Program-made: the position numbers and the translations under genes
Notes under the pieces: model-generated
Told to the model about the DNA's origin: nothing
The model's database searches: none
Seen by the model: the letters and a program-made list of their open reading frames with translations, nothing else
Assembly: GCF_028623165.1 (NCBI RefSeq)
Contig: NZ_CP117768.1
Span: forward strand, 6,018,001 to 6,082,000
Source of the DNA: Nostoc sp. UHCC 0926
GTDB lineage: Bacteria > Cyanobacteriota > Cyanobacteriia > Cyanobacteriales > Nostocaceae
Direction: 5' to 3'
Length of the DNA: 64,000 nucleotides
In this document: one piece after another, positions 53,675 to 62,531 of the stretch
Layout: each line of letters opens with the position of its first letter
Numbering within the stretch: position 1 is the stretch's first letter

Positions 53675-53928
53675 CATACCAATTCTATGTCAGGTTGTGC
53701 TTTATTCACGTAGGGGCAATATCCTGCGGGAAGCCCTCCGGGTGACGCTCCTACGTCGCTACCGCTGCGCTAACAGCAGTCGCTCATGGGGGAAACCCCC
53801 ATCGCCCTTGGCGTCTCCCCTTGGGAGAAGACCGCGCTGCTTCACCACTTTGCGTCTACATTAATTGACCCTACAGGGTATTGTTTTGTGTAAGTCTTAT
53901 AGGCGCATCTTCATACATAATTGGTATG
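53675..53928. repeat. 254-bp miniature element with CATACCAATT termini
   Basis: Perfect 10-bp inverted ends (CATACCAATT at 53675-53684, AATTGGTATG at 53919-53928) enclose GC-rich nested palindromes such as GTCTCCCCTTGGGAGAAGAC. It is related to the 44619 element by its ends and mosaic interior. Confidence 0.65.
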
Positions 53929-54033
53929 AGAAAAGAGGAAGTGCAATTAAAATCACTTTTCTATTCGCTATTTTGTGTTGTTGCCGCAGTATTTCCCAAA
54001 TGTTTGCCATAAGAACTGAGGCAGAAAAATAAT

Positions 54034-54594
54034 ATGTTTTTAGACATTTTAGCTAGCCTGCAACGGTTATTTGTGGGTTATATTCCAGCCGTTGTATTGG
54101 GTAGTTTCATCGGGTATTTAATCGGCATCAATAGCATGATTTATCAGCTATTTAGGCTGATATTTCAGATACCACATAGTATCCCTCCTATAGCCTTGTT
54201 ACCTCTTGCCTTAATAGCGCTTCCAGAGAAAGAATCAGCTGCTATTATAGTAGTTTTTCTAGGAACTCTCTGGACGATGATTATTAATACGGCAATAGGT
54301 ATGCAACATTTTCATAGACAGAACAATAACTTTCGAGTAGCTATATTTCATATATTTCATGCCTTGAAAGTTAGCATTTGGGTAGCCTGGTTTATAGTTA
54401 TTGCTACAGAAATGTTAACAGGCCCAAAAGGACTTGGTTTTACCCTTTGGGATGCTTATAAAGCTGGCAATGCCGATTACATAATCCAGGTGATCCTCTA
54501 CATCGGTATCATTGGCTTTTTACTGGATCAGTTACTAGATTTTGCAGCTTATATTCTCTCGCAAATGGTTTCAGATGGGAAAAAATCTTCCTAA
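54034..54594 (+). CDS. ABC permease, nitrate/sulfonate/taurine type (short, lone)
   Basis: The 186-aa membrane protein begins at LDILASLQRLFVGYIPAVVL, the first conserved block of the NrtB/SsuC/TauC permease domain. It continues with FQIPHSIPPIALLPLALIAL, FLGTLWTMIINTAIGMQ, and WVAWFIVIATEMLTGPKGLG in the EAA-loop region, followed by FTLWDAYKAGNADYIIQVIL and LYIGIIGFLLDQLLDF. Usual members have 250-280 aa and one more N-terminal helix. No ATPase or binding protein is next to it. It may be a remnant, or a subunit for a distant importer. Confidence 0.75.
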   Translation: MFLDILASLQRLFVGYIPAVVLGSFIGYLIGINSMIYQLFRLIFQIPHSIPPIALLPLALIALPEKESAAIIVVFLGTLWTMIINTAIGMQHFHRQNNNFRVAIFHIFHALKVSIWVAWFIVIATEMLTGPKGLGFTLWDAYKAGNADYIIQVILYIGIIGFLLDQLLDFAAYILSQMVSDGKKSS

Positions 54595-54627
54595 ATTTTA
54601 TTAAGCTTGTGGATTGTACCCTGCCAG

Positions 54628-55303
54628 CTAATAGTTTGTTTGCTTTGCAGAACGTATTCCCAAAGAACGAGTTGCTACAACTTCAATATCAGCGTTGACA
54701 CGAAAGCGTAAAGTTTCGTCATGAATTTTGAGCTTGCCTAAAGCTAAAGTAAAACGGTTGTAGTCACGAGTCACAAGTTCGTTGGGAATATCCTTTTCAT
54801 ATTCAGTTTTGTAGCCAGAAAAACTGTATAAGTTATCCTATGCACGGAATTTCACGCGAAACTGAGTATTAATAGCATCAGACTTTGCTGCCAAATCGAT
54901 TATTTTTAAGTTGAGGTTTGGGAGCATCCCAATGAAGGCTACTTTACAGCAGAATTCAAGTATTTGAACCACATCTGTTGTAGGGGCGCAAGGACTTGCG
55001 CCCCTACCGCGTGGTCTATTTACCTGAAAATAGCTGTAACTCTCTTCCCTCACCCCCAGCCCCTCTCCCATGTTTGGGAGAGGGGAGAAATTCCTCTTCT
55101 CCCATGCTTGGGAGAAGGGGTTAGGGGATGAGGGCTATCAAGGTTTTTGCACATTTGGGATGCTCCCTGAGGTTTTGTCGTGCATTGGCAAACTCTGCCA
55201 CAGTTAACCGGGTGACATCTTTCTTAGGAATGGCCTGCTTAACAGTAAATCTTGTCAAGTTAGCCTCACTTTTGGTGTTACCCTCAACCCATAATTCCTA
55301 TTT
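54628..55303 (-). pseudogene. Unrecognised gene remnant split by a 96-bp element
   Basis: On the minus strand the upstream part reads ELWVEGNTKSEANLTRFTVK, QAIPKKDVTRLTVAEFANAR and QNLREHPK. After repeats and the inserted 96-bp element it continues MLPNLNLKIIDLAAKSDAIN, TQFRVKFRA, stop TAG (54838), DNLYSFSGYKTEYEKDIPNE, LVTRDYNRFTLALGKLKIHD, ETLRFRVNADIEVVATRSLG and a final TAG at 54628. Codon use looks coding throughout, so this is a dead gene. I do not recognise the family. The two parts may also come from different genes. Confidence 0.55.
54944..55039 (+). repeat. 96-bp palindromic element, copy 5
   Basis: The full copy has two base changes in the central region. It lies inside the remnant described above. 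It is followed by a repeat of CCCATGTTTGGGAGAGGGG type (55067-55115). Confidence 0.88.
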
Positions 55304-55359
55304 TTTGTTCATGATCCTCTTTTGTCTTTAATATGTTGCTTTTTGTCGAAATCACTAAA

Positions 55360-56043
55360 TCATTGCGATTGCTCCCGTAGTGCATAACCTACGCCACGGA
55401 CTGTATGAATCAAACGCTTTTCATTATTTTCTTCCAACTTGAGTCGCAAATAACGAATATAAACCTCAATAATATTAGAATCACCCATGAAGTCATAACC
55501 CCAAACCTTCTCTAGAATTTGATCTCTAGTAAACACCTGACGGGGATGTGAGAGGAGATATTCTAATAAGTCAAACTCTTTTGCTGTTAACTCAATACTT
55601 CGTTTCACCCGAAAAACTTCACGGGTGCGGCGATTTAAGCTTAAATCTTCAAATTGCAACAAATCCTCGTCTGTTTCTTGTGTGCGGCGGAGATGGGCGC
55701 GAATTCTAGCTAGTAGTTCTTCAATGCTGAAGGGCTTAACTACATAATCATCGGCTCCCGCATCTAAACCTGCGACGCGATCGCTCACTTCGTCTTTTGC
55801 TGTCAACAAAATCACTGGTACTGTACTGCCTGTTGCTCGCAAACGGCGGCAAATTTCCAAACCTGTCAGCCCTGGTAGCATCCAATCCAGAATCGCTAAA
55901 TCTGGCGATGAGTCTCGCGCCAGGGTTAAACCAGCAATACCATCATGGGCTACACTTACCTGATATCCTTCGCTACAAAGTTCTAATTCTACAAATCGCG
56001 CCAGTTTGACTTCATCTTCCACCAAAAGGATATGTGCTGTCAT
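55360..56043 (-). CDS. OmpR/PhoB-family response regulator
   Basis: The 227-aa regulator has the receiver domain HILLVEDEVKLARFVELELC, phospho-acceptor Asp53 (LAILDWMLPG), VILLTAKDEV and DDYVVKPFS. A winged-helix DNA-binding domain follows with RSIELTAKEFDLLEYLLSHP, VFTRDQILEKVWGYDF, SNIIEVYIRYLRLKLE and IHTVRGVGYALRE. It controls transcription on signals from the linked kinase genes. Its ATG overlaps the stop of the truncated kinase (ATGA-type, 56040-56043), so translation is coupled. Confidence 0.95.
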   Translation of the reverse strand: MTAHILLVEDEVKLARFVELELCSEGYQVSVAHDGIAGLTLARDSSPDLAILDWMLPGLTGLEICRRLRATGSTVPVILLTAKDEVSDRVAGLDAGADDYVVKPFSIEELLARIRAHLRRTQETDEDLLQFEDLSLNRRTREVFRVKRSIELTAKEFDLLEYLLSHPRQVFTRDQILEKVWGYDFMGDSNIIEVYIRYLRLKLEENNEKRLIHTVRGVGYALREQSQ

Positions 56044-56495
56044 ATTTTTGCTCCTAAAGCAGGTAATGTGAGAATAAAAGTGCTACCATAACCTGGCTCT
56101 GAAAGGATGGCAACTTTGCCTCCCATACCTTCGGCTAGGTGTTTCACAATAGATAAACCTAAGCCTGCTTTGCCAGTCGCACGAGCGCGGGAAGGGTTAA
56201 CTTGGTACAAGGGTTCAAAAATGCGGGACTGCTGCGACAAGGGAATGCCATCACCCTTGTCGCTAACTTGAATGATTGCCTGCAAGGTAACTAGATCACC
56301 CACATCCGAGTATTTAACTGCATTACTAATTAAATGGCTTAATACGTGTATAAGTTGATTCCACTCTGCCTTTATTCTCACAGGAAACGGAACAACTTCC
56401 AAATTGATTGCCCAATGCTTAAATTTATCTGTCATCTGCACTATGTCTGCAACCAAATCATTTAATACTGTAAGACCTAAGAATTTCTCTATCAA
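56040..56495 (-). CDS. Truncated sensor histidine kinase (ATPase domain only)
   Basis: The 151-aa product holds only the last linker and the HATPase domain: LIHVLSHLISNAVKYSDVGD (N box), VSDKGDGIPLSQQSRIFEPL (G1 box) and KAGLGLSIVKHLAEGMGGKV (G2 box). The dimerisation domain with the phospho-His is absent, so it cannot be phosphorylated by itself. It is clearly paralogous to the kinase upstream (LNDLV, ISNAVKYS, QQSRIFE, GLGLSIVK shared). The deletion point lies near a lone miniature-element end (about 56515). Confidence 0.75.
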   Translation of the reverse strand: MIEKFLGLTVLNDLVADIVQMTDKFKHWAINLEVVPFPVRIKAEWNQLIHVLSHLISNAVKYSDVGDLVTLQAIIQVSDKGDGIPLSQQSRIFEPLYQVNPSRARATGKAGLGLSIVKHLAEGMGGKVAILSEPGYGSTFILTLPALGAKI

Positions 56496-56597
56496 GTCAG
56501 ATGGAACTCTTATATAGCAATCCTATTTGAGTTGTAAAAATTATCGAACCGCCAAGCCGCCAAGAGCGCCAAGAGAAGAAGGGAAGAAGTTTACAAA

Positions 56598-58031
56598 TTA
56601 TTTAGAACTCTTATATGTAGGTAAACTGATTGTAAACATACTCCCTTCCCCTAATTTCGATTGCACACTTACACTACCCCCCATACCTTCTACAAGTGTC
56701 TTGACAATAGATAAACCCAAACCACAACCCCCAGTAGTATGAGAGCGGGATTCATCTACGCGGTAAAATCTCTCAAATATCCGTGCTTGCTGTTGCAAAG
56801 GAATCCCATAACCTTTGTCACAAACTTGAATAATCGCCTTGTCTTGAAGTTGATTCAATTTTAAAATTATGGGTGGATCAGCTTCAGAATACTTAACAGC
56901 ATTATCAATCAAATTTAATAATACTTGTTTCAGACGACTGTAGTCTGCTTTTATCTCAATTGGATTAACTTTTGACTCAATTGTAATTATGCGATCGCTA
57001 TAAATTTCTCCCATCATGACAACTTCTTCAACCAAGTCATTCAGCACATAAGATTTCATTTGAAAATATAAGTACCCGCTATCTGCTCGTGCTAAATCAA
57101 GTAAATCTTGTAGTAGGCGGATAGTGCGATCAGCTTCTGATGCAGCAGTTTCTAAAGCTTCTTGTTGGGTTTGGGTTAAGTTATTCTGCCTTCGCAAGAC
57201 GCTTTGCAAATAACCATGTACAATTGTCAAGGGTGTACGTAATTCGTGAGAAACGTTACTCACAAATTCTCGCTCTTGCTCCCATGATTGGGAAAGACGC
57301 GATAACAGCATAGTTAAAGTTTGAGCTAATTCTTTAACTTCACTGGGTGCATTATCAAAATATAGCTGCGCTTGTCCTAAATCTTCAGCGGAAATCACAG
57401 AAGCCATTTGATTTAGCTGGCGCAGAGGTTGCAGAGAACGCTTAATATAAAATGCGATCGCAGTAGTTAAAACAATAATTGCCAAAACACTAGTAATACC
57501 TAAACTCTGCACCATTACTACAAACATTCTCTGTTCGCGGGTAATATCTTTGACTACAAATAACTCACCGAGCAACTTATCCTGCACTTGCACAGAACTA
57601 CCGCATAAAACAAAGTAGCTTTGGTTTACTTTGTAAACTTGTGGTTTAATCGGCATTTTAGTCAGGGACATTAACTCAGCTACCGTAGTATTAGATAACA
57701 AATCTAAAGTTGCAGATTTTACTAAAATTTTATTATCAGGACTTTTTAGCCATAATAATGTGTTGGTATTTGCCAAATTATTAATAGCCTTTTGCAATCC
57801 AGTTTCAGGTTGCATCATTTCACTATAAATTTGCACATCTTGTGGCAAGCGCTTGGCGATTTGCTCTATATTATACTTATGACTATCAACTAAAATTTGC
57901 TGCATTTTCCAACTAGTCCATGTAGCGAGGCTACCTAATACCAAAGCTGAAAATGCTGCAATACCAACCGTGAGGCGTGACTGTAAGGAAAATGGGTCTA
58001 TATTTATCCAAACTTTTATGATTTGCTTCAC
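56598..58031 (-). CDS. Membrane sensor histidine kinase
   Basis: The 477-aa kinase has TM1 at about 20-40, a periplasmic sensor segment (about 41-170), TM2 at 172-195 and a HAMP linker. HisKA has His262 (EFVSNVSHELRTPLTIVHGY). The HATPase has LIDNAVKYSEAD, VCDKGYGIPLQQQARIFERF and GGCGLGLSIVKTLVEGMGGS. All boxes are intact. It probably phosphorylates the OmpR-type regulator two genes downstream. Signal unknown. The length is normal and the start is ATG 58031. Confidence 0.93.
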   Translation of the reverse strand: MKQIIKVWINIDPFSLQSRLTVGIAAFSALVLGSLATWTSWKMQQILVDSHKYNIEQIAKRLPQDVQIYSEMMQPETGLQKAINNLANTNTLLWLKSPDNKILVKSATLDLLSNTTVAELMSLTKMPIKPQVYKVNQSYFVLCGSSVQVQDKLLGELFVVKDITREQRMFVVMVQSLGITSVLAIIVLTTAIAFYIKRSLQPLRQLNQMASVISAEDLGQAQLYFDNAPSEVKELAQTLTMLLSRLSQSWEQEREFVSNVSHELRTPLTIVHGYLQSVLRRQNNLTQTQQEALETAASEADRTIRLLQDLLDLARADSGYLYFQMKSYVLNDLVEEVVMMGEIYSDRIITIESKVNPIEIKADYSRLKQVLLNLIDNAVKYSEADPPIILKLNQLQDKAIIQVCDKGYGIPLQQQARIFERFYRVDESRSHTTGGCGLGLSIVKTLVEGMGGSVSVQSKLGEGSMFTISLPTYKSSK

Positions 58032-58461
58032 TGTTCTGGTTGCTTTTTAGGTGTTTAAGAAGGCTTAATCAATAAAATCAGACTGCTAAATGTAAAGTTA
58101 CTTTCAACCGCTACATCTTTAGTTATAGCCGATTTTAACTTACCTCTGTTGTATACCTACAGTGAAAAGGCAGCGATTCCAAGAATATTGCTAAATATTT
58201 TTATTTCATCGCCCTCTCAATTATAAAAATCTTTCTCTAATAATATAAATGCATTTACTAGTAATTAAATTAATTTATGCTGAGAATTACCTTAAAATTT
58301 ATAATCCTATCTGCCTTAACTTTATACTCTTGTTTGAACGCAGGGCTGAAAGTTAATCTTGCTCTTTAATAGAGATAGTCTATTTTAGAGAATAATCGCA
58401 GTCCTTAATTTATTTGTCTGTTTTAATTCAATATCCTTGGTGTTAGTGATATTTGTCCCTA

Positions 58462-58505
58462 GAGTGGCTCCCCAACCCACGCCAATCGTTCATGGGGAGC
58501 CACTC
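58462..58505. repeat. Long hairpin GAGTGGCTCCCC
   Basis: GAGTGGCTCCCC at 58462-58473 pairs exactly with GGGGAGCCACTC at 58494-58505, with a 20-nt loop. It adjoins the glycosidase remnant. It is part of the 716-bp gap between the kinase and methyltransferase genes. Confidence 0.6.
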
Positions 58506-58515
58506 CATTGGGGAG

Positions 58516-58672
58516 ATTCCCACCGTTGAAGGAATGCCACAAACTGGCTTCCATTTCGCCAATTTGATTCATGGCATCTGCAATCTAAAGGAAATGCTCA
58601 AAGAACTTACTAGCTATGTCTTCGTAAACAGGATTAGTCTTTGCTAATTCTAGAGCGATGCTTAAATATAGT
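58516..58672 (-). pseudogene. Remnant of a GH63/MGH1-type glycoside hydrolase
   Basis: The minus strand reads LSIALELAKTNPVYEDIASK, FFEHFL, stop TAG, IADAMNQIGEMEASLW. The pattern N-P-x-Y-E-D-x-A-S-K-F-x-E-H-F-x-x-I-A-x-A-M-N recalls the (alpha/alpha)6 domain of cyanobacterial glucosidases of this type. Only about 50 codons remain, with an internal nonsense codon. Confidence 0.55.
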
Positions 58673-58747
58673 ATATTTCTACTTCAATATTCATATAAGT
58701 GAGTGATTGAATGATGTTTTAGAAATATAAAGATTAATTAAACAATC

Positions 58748-59509
58748 TTATTTTAGGGTAAAGACTAAACCGTAACCATCCCAAAATATCTTACCTAGAC
58801 TATAAAATAAATACGGTATACCTCCACAAGGTAAAACTTGAGATTTATTTAACAAATAGCCTTCTGTTTCAGCGTAAGTTGTGATTTCTTTTTCTGAAGG
58901 ATTTCTAAACCAGATAAATTCCGATTCTAATAGACTTTGAATTCTCAGAACAAGATTGGTCAAATTATTGGGATTATGATGGATAATAATCAGTTTTCCA
59001 TCTTGTTTTAAAAGGTTTTTTAGAGATTTAAGCGCTTTGGGTATATTTTTAAAATAACATACGACTCCGTTCATTATAATGATATCAAATTGGTCTTCTC
59101 CGAGTTTAGATTTATAATCATCATTCTCCAAATCTATTTGAATCCATTCATATTTACCCTTTAAATGTAGTGATCTTTTTCGAGATGTATCAATCATTTC
59201 TTTAGTTATATCAACACCTACACCTTCTAGACTATAAATATTTTCCAAAGCTTCTACAATATCTATTAAATACAGACCGTTGCCACATCCAGCATCTAAT
59301 ATTTTTAAATTAAAATTTATTTGTCGTGTTTTTTGATAAGATTCGTGGATAGTATTTAATAACCACTGTCTTTTAATTTTATAGTGATAGGTTAAATTTT
59401 CATTATCCCATTTATCTGAGTAATAAGCAAAACTTTGACGTATTTTTTCTCCGTAATCTGTATCGCCAATCTGCAATTTAGAGTTATATTTGTCTTGAGG
59501 TGATGTCAT
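58748..59509 (-). CDS. Class I SAM-dependent methyltransferase (AT-rich)
   Basis: The 253-aa protein has motif I LKILDAGCGNGLYLIDIVEA, post-I GVGVDITKEMIDTSRKRSLH, motif II-like FDIIIMNGVVCYFKNIPKAL and motif III-like LLKQDGKLIIIHHNPNNLTN. It uses S-adenosylmethionine; the acceptor is unknown, and ubiquinone/sugar-type methyltransferases are the nearest look. The gene is markedly AT-rich and lacks HIP1 sites, unlike most neighbours, so horizontal origin is possible. No operon partner is present. Confidence 0.82.
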   Translation of the reverse strand: MTSPQDKYNSKLQIGDTDYGEKIRQSFAYYSDKWDNENLTYHYKIKRQWLLNTIHESYQKTRQINFNLKILDAGCGNGLYLIDIVEALENIYSLEGVGVDITKEMIDTSRKRSLHLKGKYEWIQIDLENDDYKSKLGEDQFDIIIMNGVVCYFKNIPKALKSLKNLLKQDGKLIIIHHNPNNLTNLVLRIQSLLESEFIWFRNPSEKEITTYAETEGYLLNKSQVLPCGGIPYLFYSLGKIFWDGYGLVFTLK

Positions 59510-60206
59510 ACCTGTAACGTTTATGTGATTATAATTGTGCCAAAATAAAACTCAAATCCTAGTGCTAAAAGGGTGTTAAACTAGTTTTTAGATAAATCTC
59601 TTAAATTCGTCTAGTTTAAAATGGTGTAAGATATTAGGACTTACGCAAATAATGTTCCTCTTTAAACAGTTGTATCAGACTTGCATCTATGTAGTCAAGA
59701 AAATAGATGTATGATAATGCAATTACCAAAATGTTTAGCGCATTCACAGCTTCTTACTTGTGAAAAAGTATTTCATATTTAACTGGTTGCCAATTTTCAG
59801 AAACTTTTTCTCCAATTTTATAATAAAACTTTTGGGTATACATAAAAAGGTTTTTACAAATTTCCAAGACCTAAGTAAAAACTTTCTCTTTTTTAGTAAA
59901 TTTAGGGTGGGCAGGGATGCCCACCCACAAGACTTTTACTAATCTTATATATGGAAGCAGGGTTCTAAGAATAAGTTGCATATCGCGTGAGTTCACTATT
60001 CAAATATTATTAAGTTACGGTCAGATACCCTGCTGTGTCTCTCTCATTTATCTAACAAGTGACATCATATCCACATTTTGTGCATATATGACAACCTGTC
60101 ATATGAATAAATATGACAGATAAAATTTGATAATTTATATACAAATCATGAGATAATATCCAAAATTTGGTCATTAAAAAAATTTCGTTAATCTTTTTGC
60201 TCATCT
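59510..60206. other. AT-rich gap with one lone element end
   Basis: No gene is recognised. An AGGACTTACGCA end of the miniature family lies at 59639 without a partner. A hairpin GGTGGGCAGGGATGCCCACC sits at about 59908-59927. The remainder is AT-rich sequence. Confidence 0.4.
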
Positions 60207-60633
60207 ATGGAATATGGTATTCTCACAGCAGGAGGGGTTCTGGTAGCCGAAGCTTTTGGGGCAAAGAATATAGACCAAGCTAGGCGGATCGCTTGTCAGG
60301 AATTATGGCAAGCAGGTGTTCTGTCTTGAGAGGATGTTTTAAAAGTCCAAGAAGGTATAATTTTTACGTTATGACTGGGTTAACTCCGACAAAAAATCAA
60401 GATTTTAGCCATGTGCTGAGATTCTATGCAGTGTTAACAATCAGAGCCAAAGAGACTTTTAAAACATCCTCTTAGCCATAATGGTTCTAATTTGGTATTG
60501 GGGTTCTATTCTGCTATTATCAGCAGTGACTTTAATTGCGGATTTTGAGCTATTAATTGCCAGCAAGATTGCCAGTAGTGAGGATGCAAAAGAGGGGGTT
60601 GTGCTGTCAGAAATGAGTGGAATGGTAAATTAA
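60207..60633 (+). pseudogene. MATE-family efflux transporter remnant interrupted by a miniature element
   Basis: The first part reads MEYGILTAGGVLVAEAFGAK, NIDQARRIACQELWQAGVLS, then TGA within the inserted element. After the element the frame resumes L-A-I-M-V-L-I-W-Y-W-G-S-I-L-L-L. The motif L-V-A-E-A-F-G-A-x-N ... R-x-x-x-Q-x-L-W is typical of the start of MATE (NorM/DinF) transporters. About 95 codons of host sequence remain. The TAA at 60631 follows an unrelated-looking end. Confidence 0.6.
60329..60472. repeat. 144-bp miniature element with perfect 19-bp termini
   Basis: AGAGGATGTTTTAAAAGTC at 60329-60347 is the exact complement of 60454-60472. The interior (about 106 bp) is unrelated to the other elements and codes for nothing convincing. 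It splits the MATE remnant; joining the flanks near TCT and TTA restores its frame. The perfect ends suggest recent activity. Confidence 0.85.
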
Positions 60634-60707
60634 GAAGTTGATGTGCTGCTCAATGCAATGTAGCGCTCCAGCTAGTTAATCTAAACACCAAAATATTGTC
60701 ATAAATT

Positions 60708-62438
60708 ATGAGCGACCTAAAACCAATTACCGAAAGTGCATTTGCAGAAACTGTAGCGATCGCCAAATTACCCAGCGAATTTGGTCAGTTCAAAATTTAT
60801 GGCTACCGTAATATTCTGGACAACTCAGAAAACGTTGCGATCGTCAAGGGTGAACCGACAAAGTTCGACAACTCGGTAATGGTAAGAATACATTCAGAAT
60901 GCTTAACAGGGGATGCCTTGGGTTCTCTGCGCTGTGATTGTGGAATGCAGTTGCAAACAGCACTGAAGATGATTGATAAAGCAGGTCAAGGGGTGATAAT
61001 TTATTTGGCACAAGAGGGAAGAGGTATTGGTCTGTTGAATAAGGTGAAAGCCTATTCTTTGCAAGATTTGGGATTGGATACAGTCGAAGCAAATGAACGT
61101 CTGGGATTCTCTGCTGACCTCCGAGACTACAGCATGGCGGCGCAAATACTTAAGGATTTAGGGGTAAATCAAGTTCGCTTGATTACTAATAATCCTCGCA
61201 AAATTGCTCGTTTACAAAACTACGGTATTGAGGTAATCGAACGGATTCCCTTAGCGATTGAACCCAATGCCTACAATTTAAATTATTTGACGACTAAGGC
61301 AAAGAAGCTGGGGCATCTTCTAAAAGTTAAACACCGACAATCTCAAGCAATAAATGCATTGAAAATTGATGAACATTTAGAAGATATTTGGTCAGCATTA
61401 CTAGAATGCAAGGAGGTCATGAAAAATGAACCTCCCCAACTTAATGAATATTGGGCTTTTTTTGGTAATGCAAAAAGTCCGTGGAGTTTCCAAAAACTTT
61501 CTGAAAAAAAGATACCCAATATTCCCGAAAGTGATTTCTTAATTATTATCGATTTTCCAAACGATTTCTGTCAAAACTTTAATTTCGCAAATCAACTATT
61601 TTCTCAAGTACAATCTGCTATCGTATTCAAAAGCGGCTCCCCTTTTAAAAGCGATATCGTGCAAGATGCCCAATGTTTTAAAGGAATGTGGAGCAGCAAT
61701 GGATGGCAAACTTTTTCCTTATATATAAGGCTTTTAGTTGCTCAAAGAGAAGCTTATCTAGAAAAGCGTCCCTTTCTGATGGCTCACTTGGCACAATCTC
61801 TTGACGGCAAAATTGCAGCAGTCAATGGAAACTCTCAGTGGCTCAGTAACGAGGCTAATTTGAAACATGCCCATCGTCTGCGTGCCCTTCATGATGCTGT
61901 CATGGTAGGAGCAGTAACGGCAACACTTGACAACCCTAAGTTAACGGTTCGTTTAGTACCTGGCAAGCATCCAACTCCTGTGATTATAGAAGGTCAAAAT
62001 GATTTGAGGCTTGATGATTTGCACATGATGGCGCTTCATGAAAGAGTGATTGTATTATGTCCTCAAGAAAAGCAGCATCGAGTACTACCACAAGCAGCTA
62101 AAGAAAAAATTTTGGAGCTTCCGATCGCTTCCACAAAAGATTCTCAAGAAAGACCCGTTTTAGCTCCCTCGGAAATTTTAAAGGTTTTATACGAAAATGG
62201 CATTTCTACTATTTTTTTGGAAGGTGGAGGACAAACCGTATCCTATTTCTTACAAGCTGATTGCATAGGGCTACTGCATCTCCATTTTTCTCCTTTGATT
62301 TTGGGTTCTGGACGGTCGAGTTTCACCCTTCCAGTTATAGACTCGATCGACAAAGGACTCCGCTTTAAAATGAAACACTTCGATCTCGATGGAGAAATTC
62401 TGGTGGAATTGCTCCAAGATAAGCAGTCACGCATTTAA
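60708..62438 (+). CDS. GTP cyclohydrolase II fused to a RibD-type reductase domain
   Basis: This 576-aa bifunctional protein has a RibA-type domain at residues 1-205: VRIHSECLTGDALGSLRCDC with zinc ligands Cys65, Cys76 and Cys78, VIIYLAQEGRGIGLLNKVKA, and ITNNPRKIARLQNYGIEVIE. A connecting region (about 215-355) is of unclear nature. The C-terminal RibD-like reductase domain follows (about 360-570): FLMAHLAQSLDGKIAAVNGN, AHRLRALHDAVMVGAVTATL, and ISTIFLEGGGQTVSYFLQ. Standard plant/bacterial riboflavin fusions are RibB-RibA or deaminase-reductase, so this order is unusual. With a dehydrogenase, a PTPS-fold protein and a glycosyltransferase downstream, it probably feeds a dedicated pathway rather than riboflavin. 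Confidence 0.88.
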   Translation: MSDLKPITESAFAETVAIAKLPSEFGQFKIYGYRNILDNSENVAIVKGEPTKFDNSVMVRIHSECLTGDALGSLRCDCGMQLQTALKMIDKAGQGVIIYLAQEGRGIGLLNKVKAYSLQDLGLDTVEANERLGFSADLRDYSMAAQILKDLGVNQVRLITNNPRKIARLQNYGIEVIERIPLAIEPNAYNLNYLTTKAKKLGHLLKVKHRQSQAINALKIDEHLEDIWSALLECKEVMKNEPPQLNEYWAFFGNAKSPWSFQKLSEKKIPNIPESDFLIIIDFPNDFCQNFNFANQLFSQVQSAIVFKSGSPFKSDIVQDAQCFKGMWSSNGWQTFSLYIRLLVAQREAYLEKRPFLMAHLAQSLDGKIAAVNGNSQWLSNEANLKHAHRLRALHDAVMVGAVTATLDNPKLTVRLVPGKHPTPVIIEGQNDLRLDDLHMMALHERVIVLCPQEKQHRVLPQAAKEKILELPIASTKDSQERPVLAPSEILKVLYENGISTIFLEGGGQTVSYFLQADCIGLLHLHFSPLILGSGRSSFTLPVIDSIDKGLRFKMKHFDLDGEILVELLQDKQSRI

Positions 62439-62531
62439 TTTGCTCGTTGAGGCTGATCAGGAAGTCAGAGAGATGAATTGTTTGTGCTTTTGCTTAAGAC
62501 TACGCAATTAAAATGTACAACAGCTTTAAAG

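Noticed and set aside
54034..54594. Intact nitrate or bicarbonate importer locus
   Set aside because: Only a short permease is present. No binding protein or ATPase lies within 3 kb.
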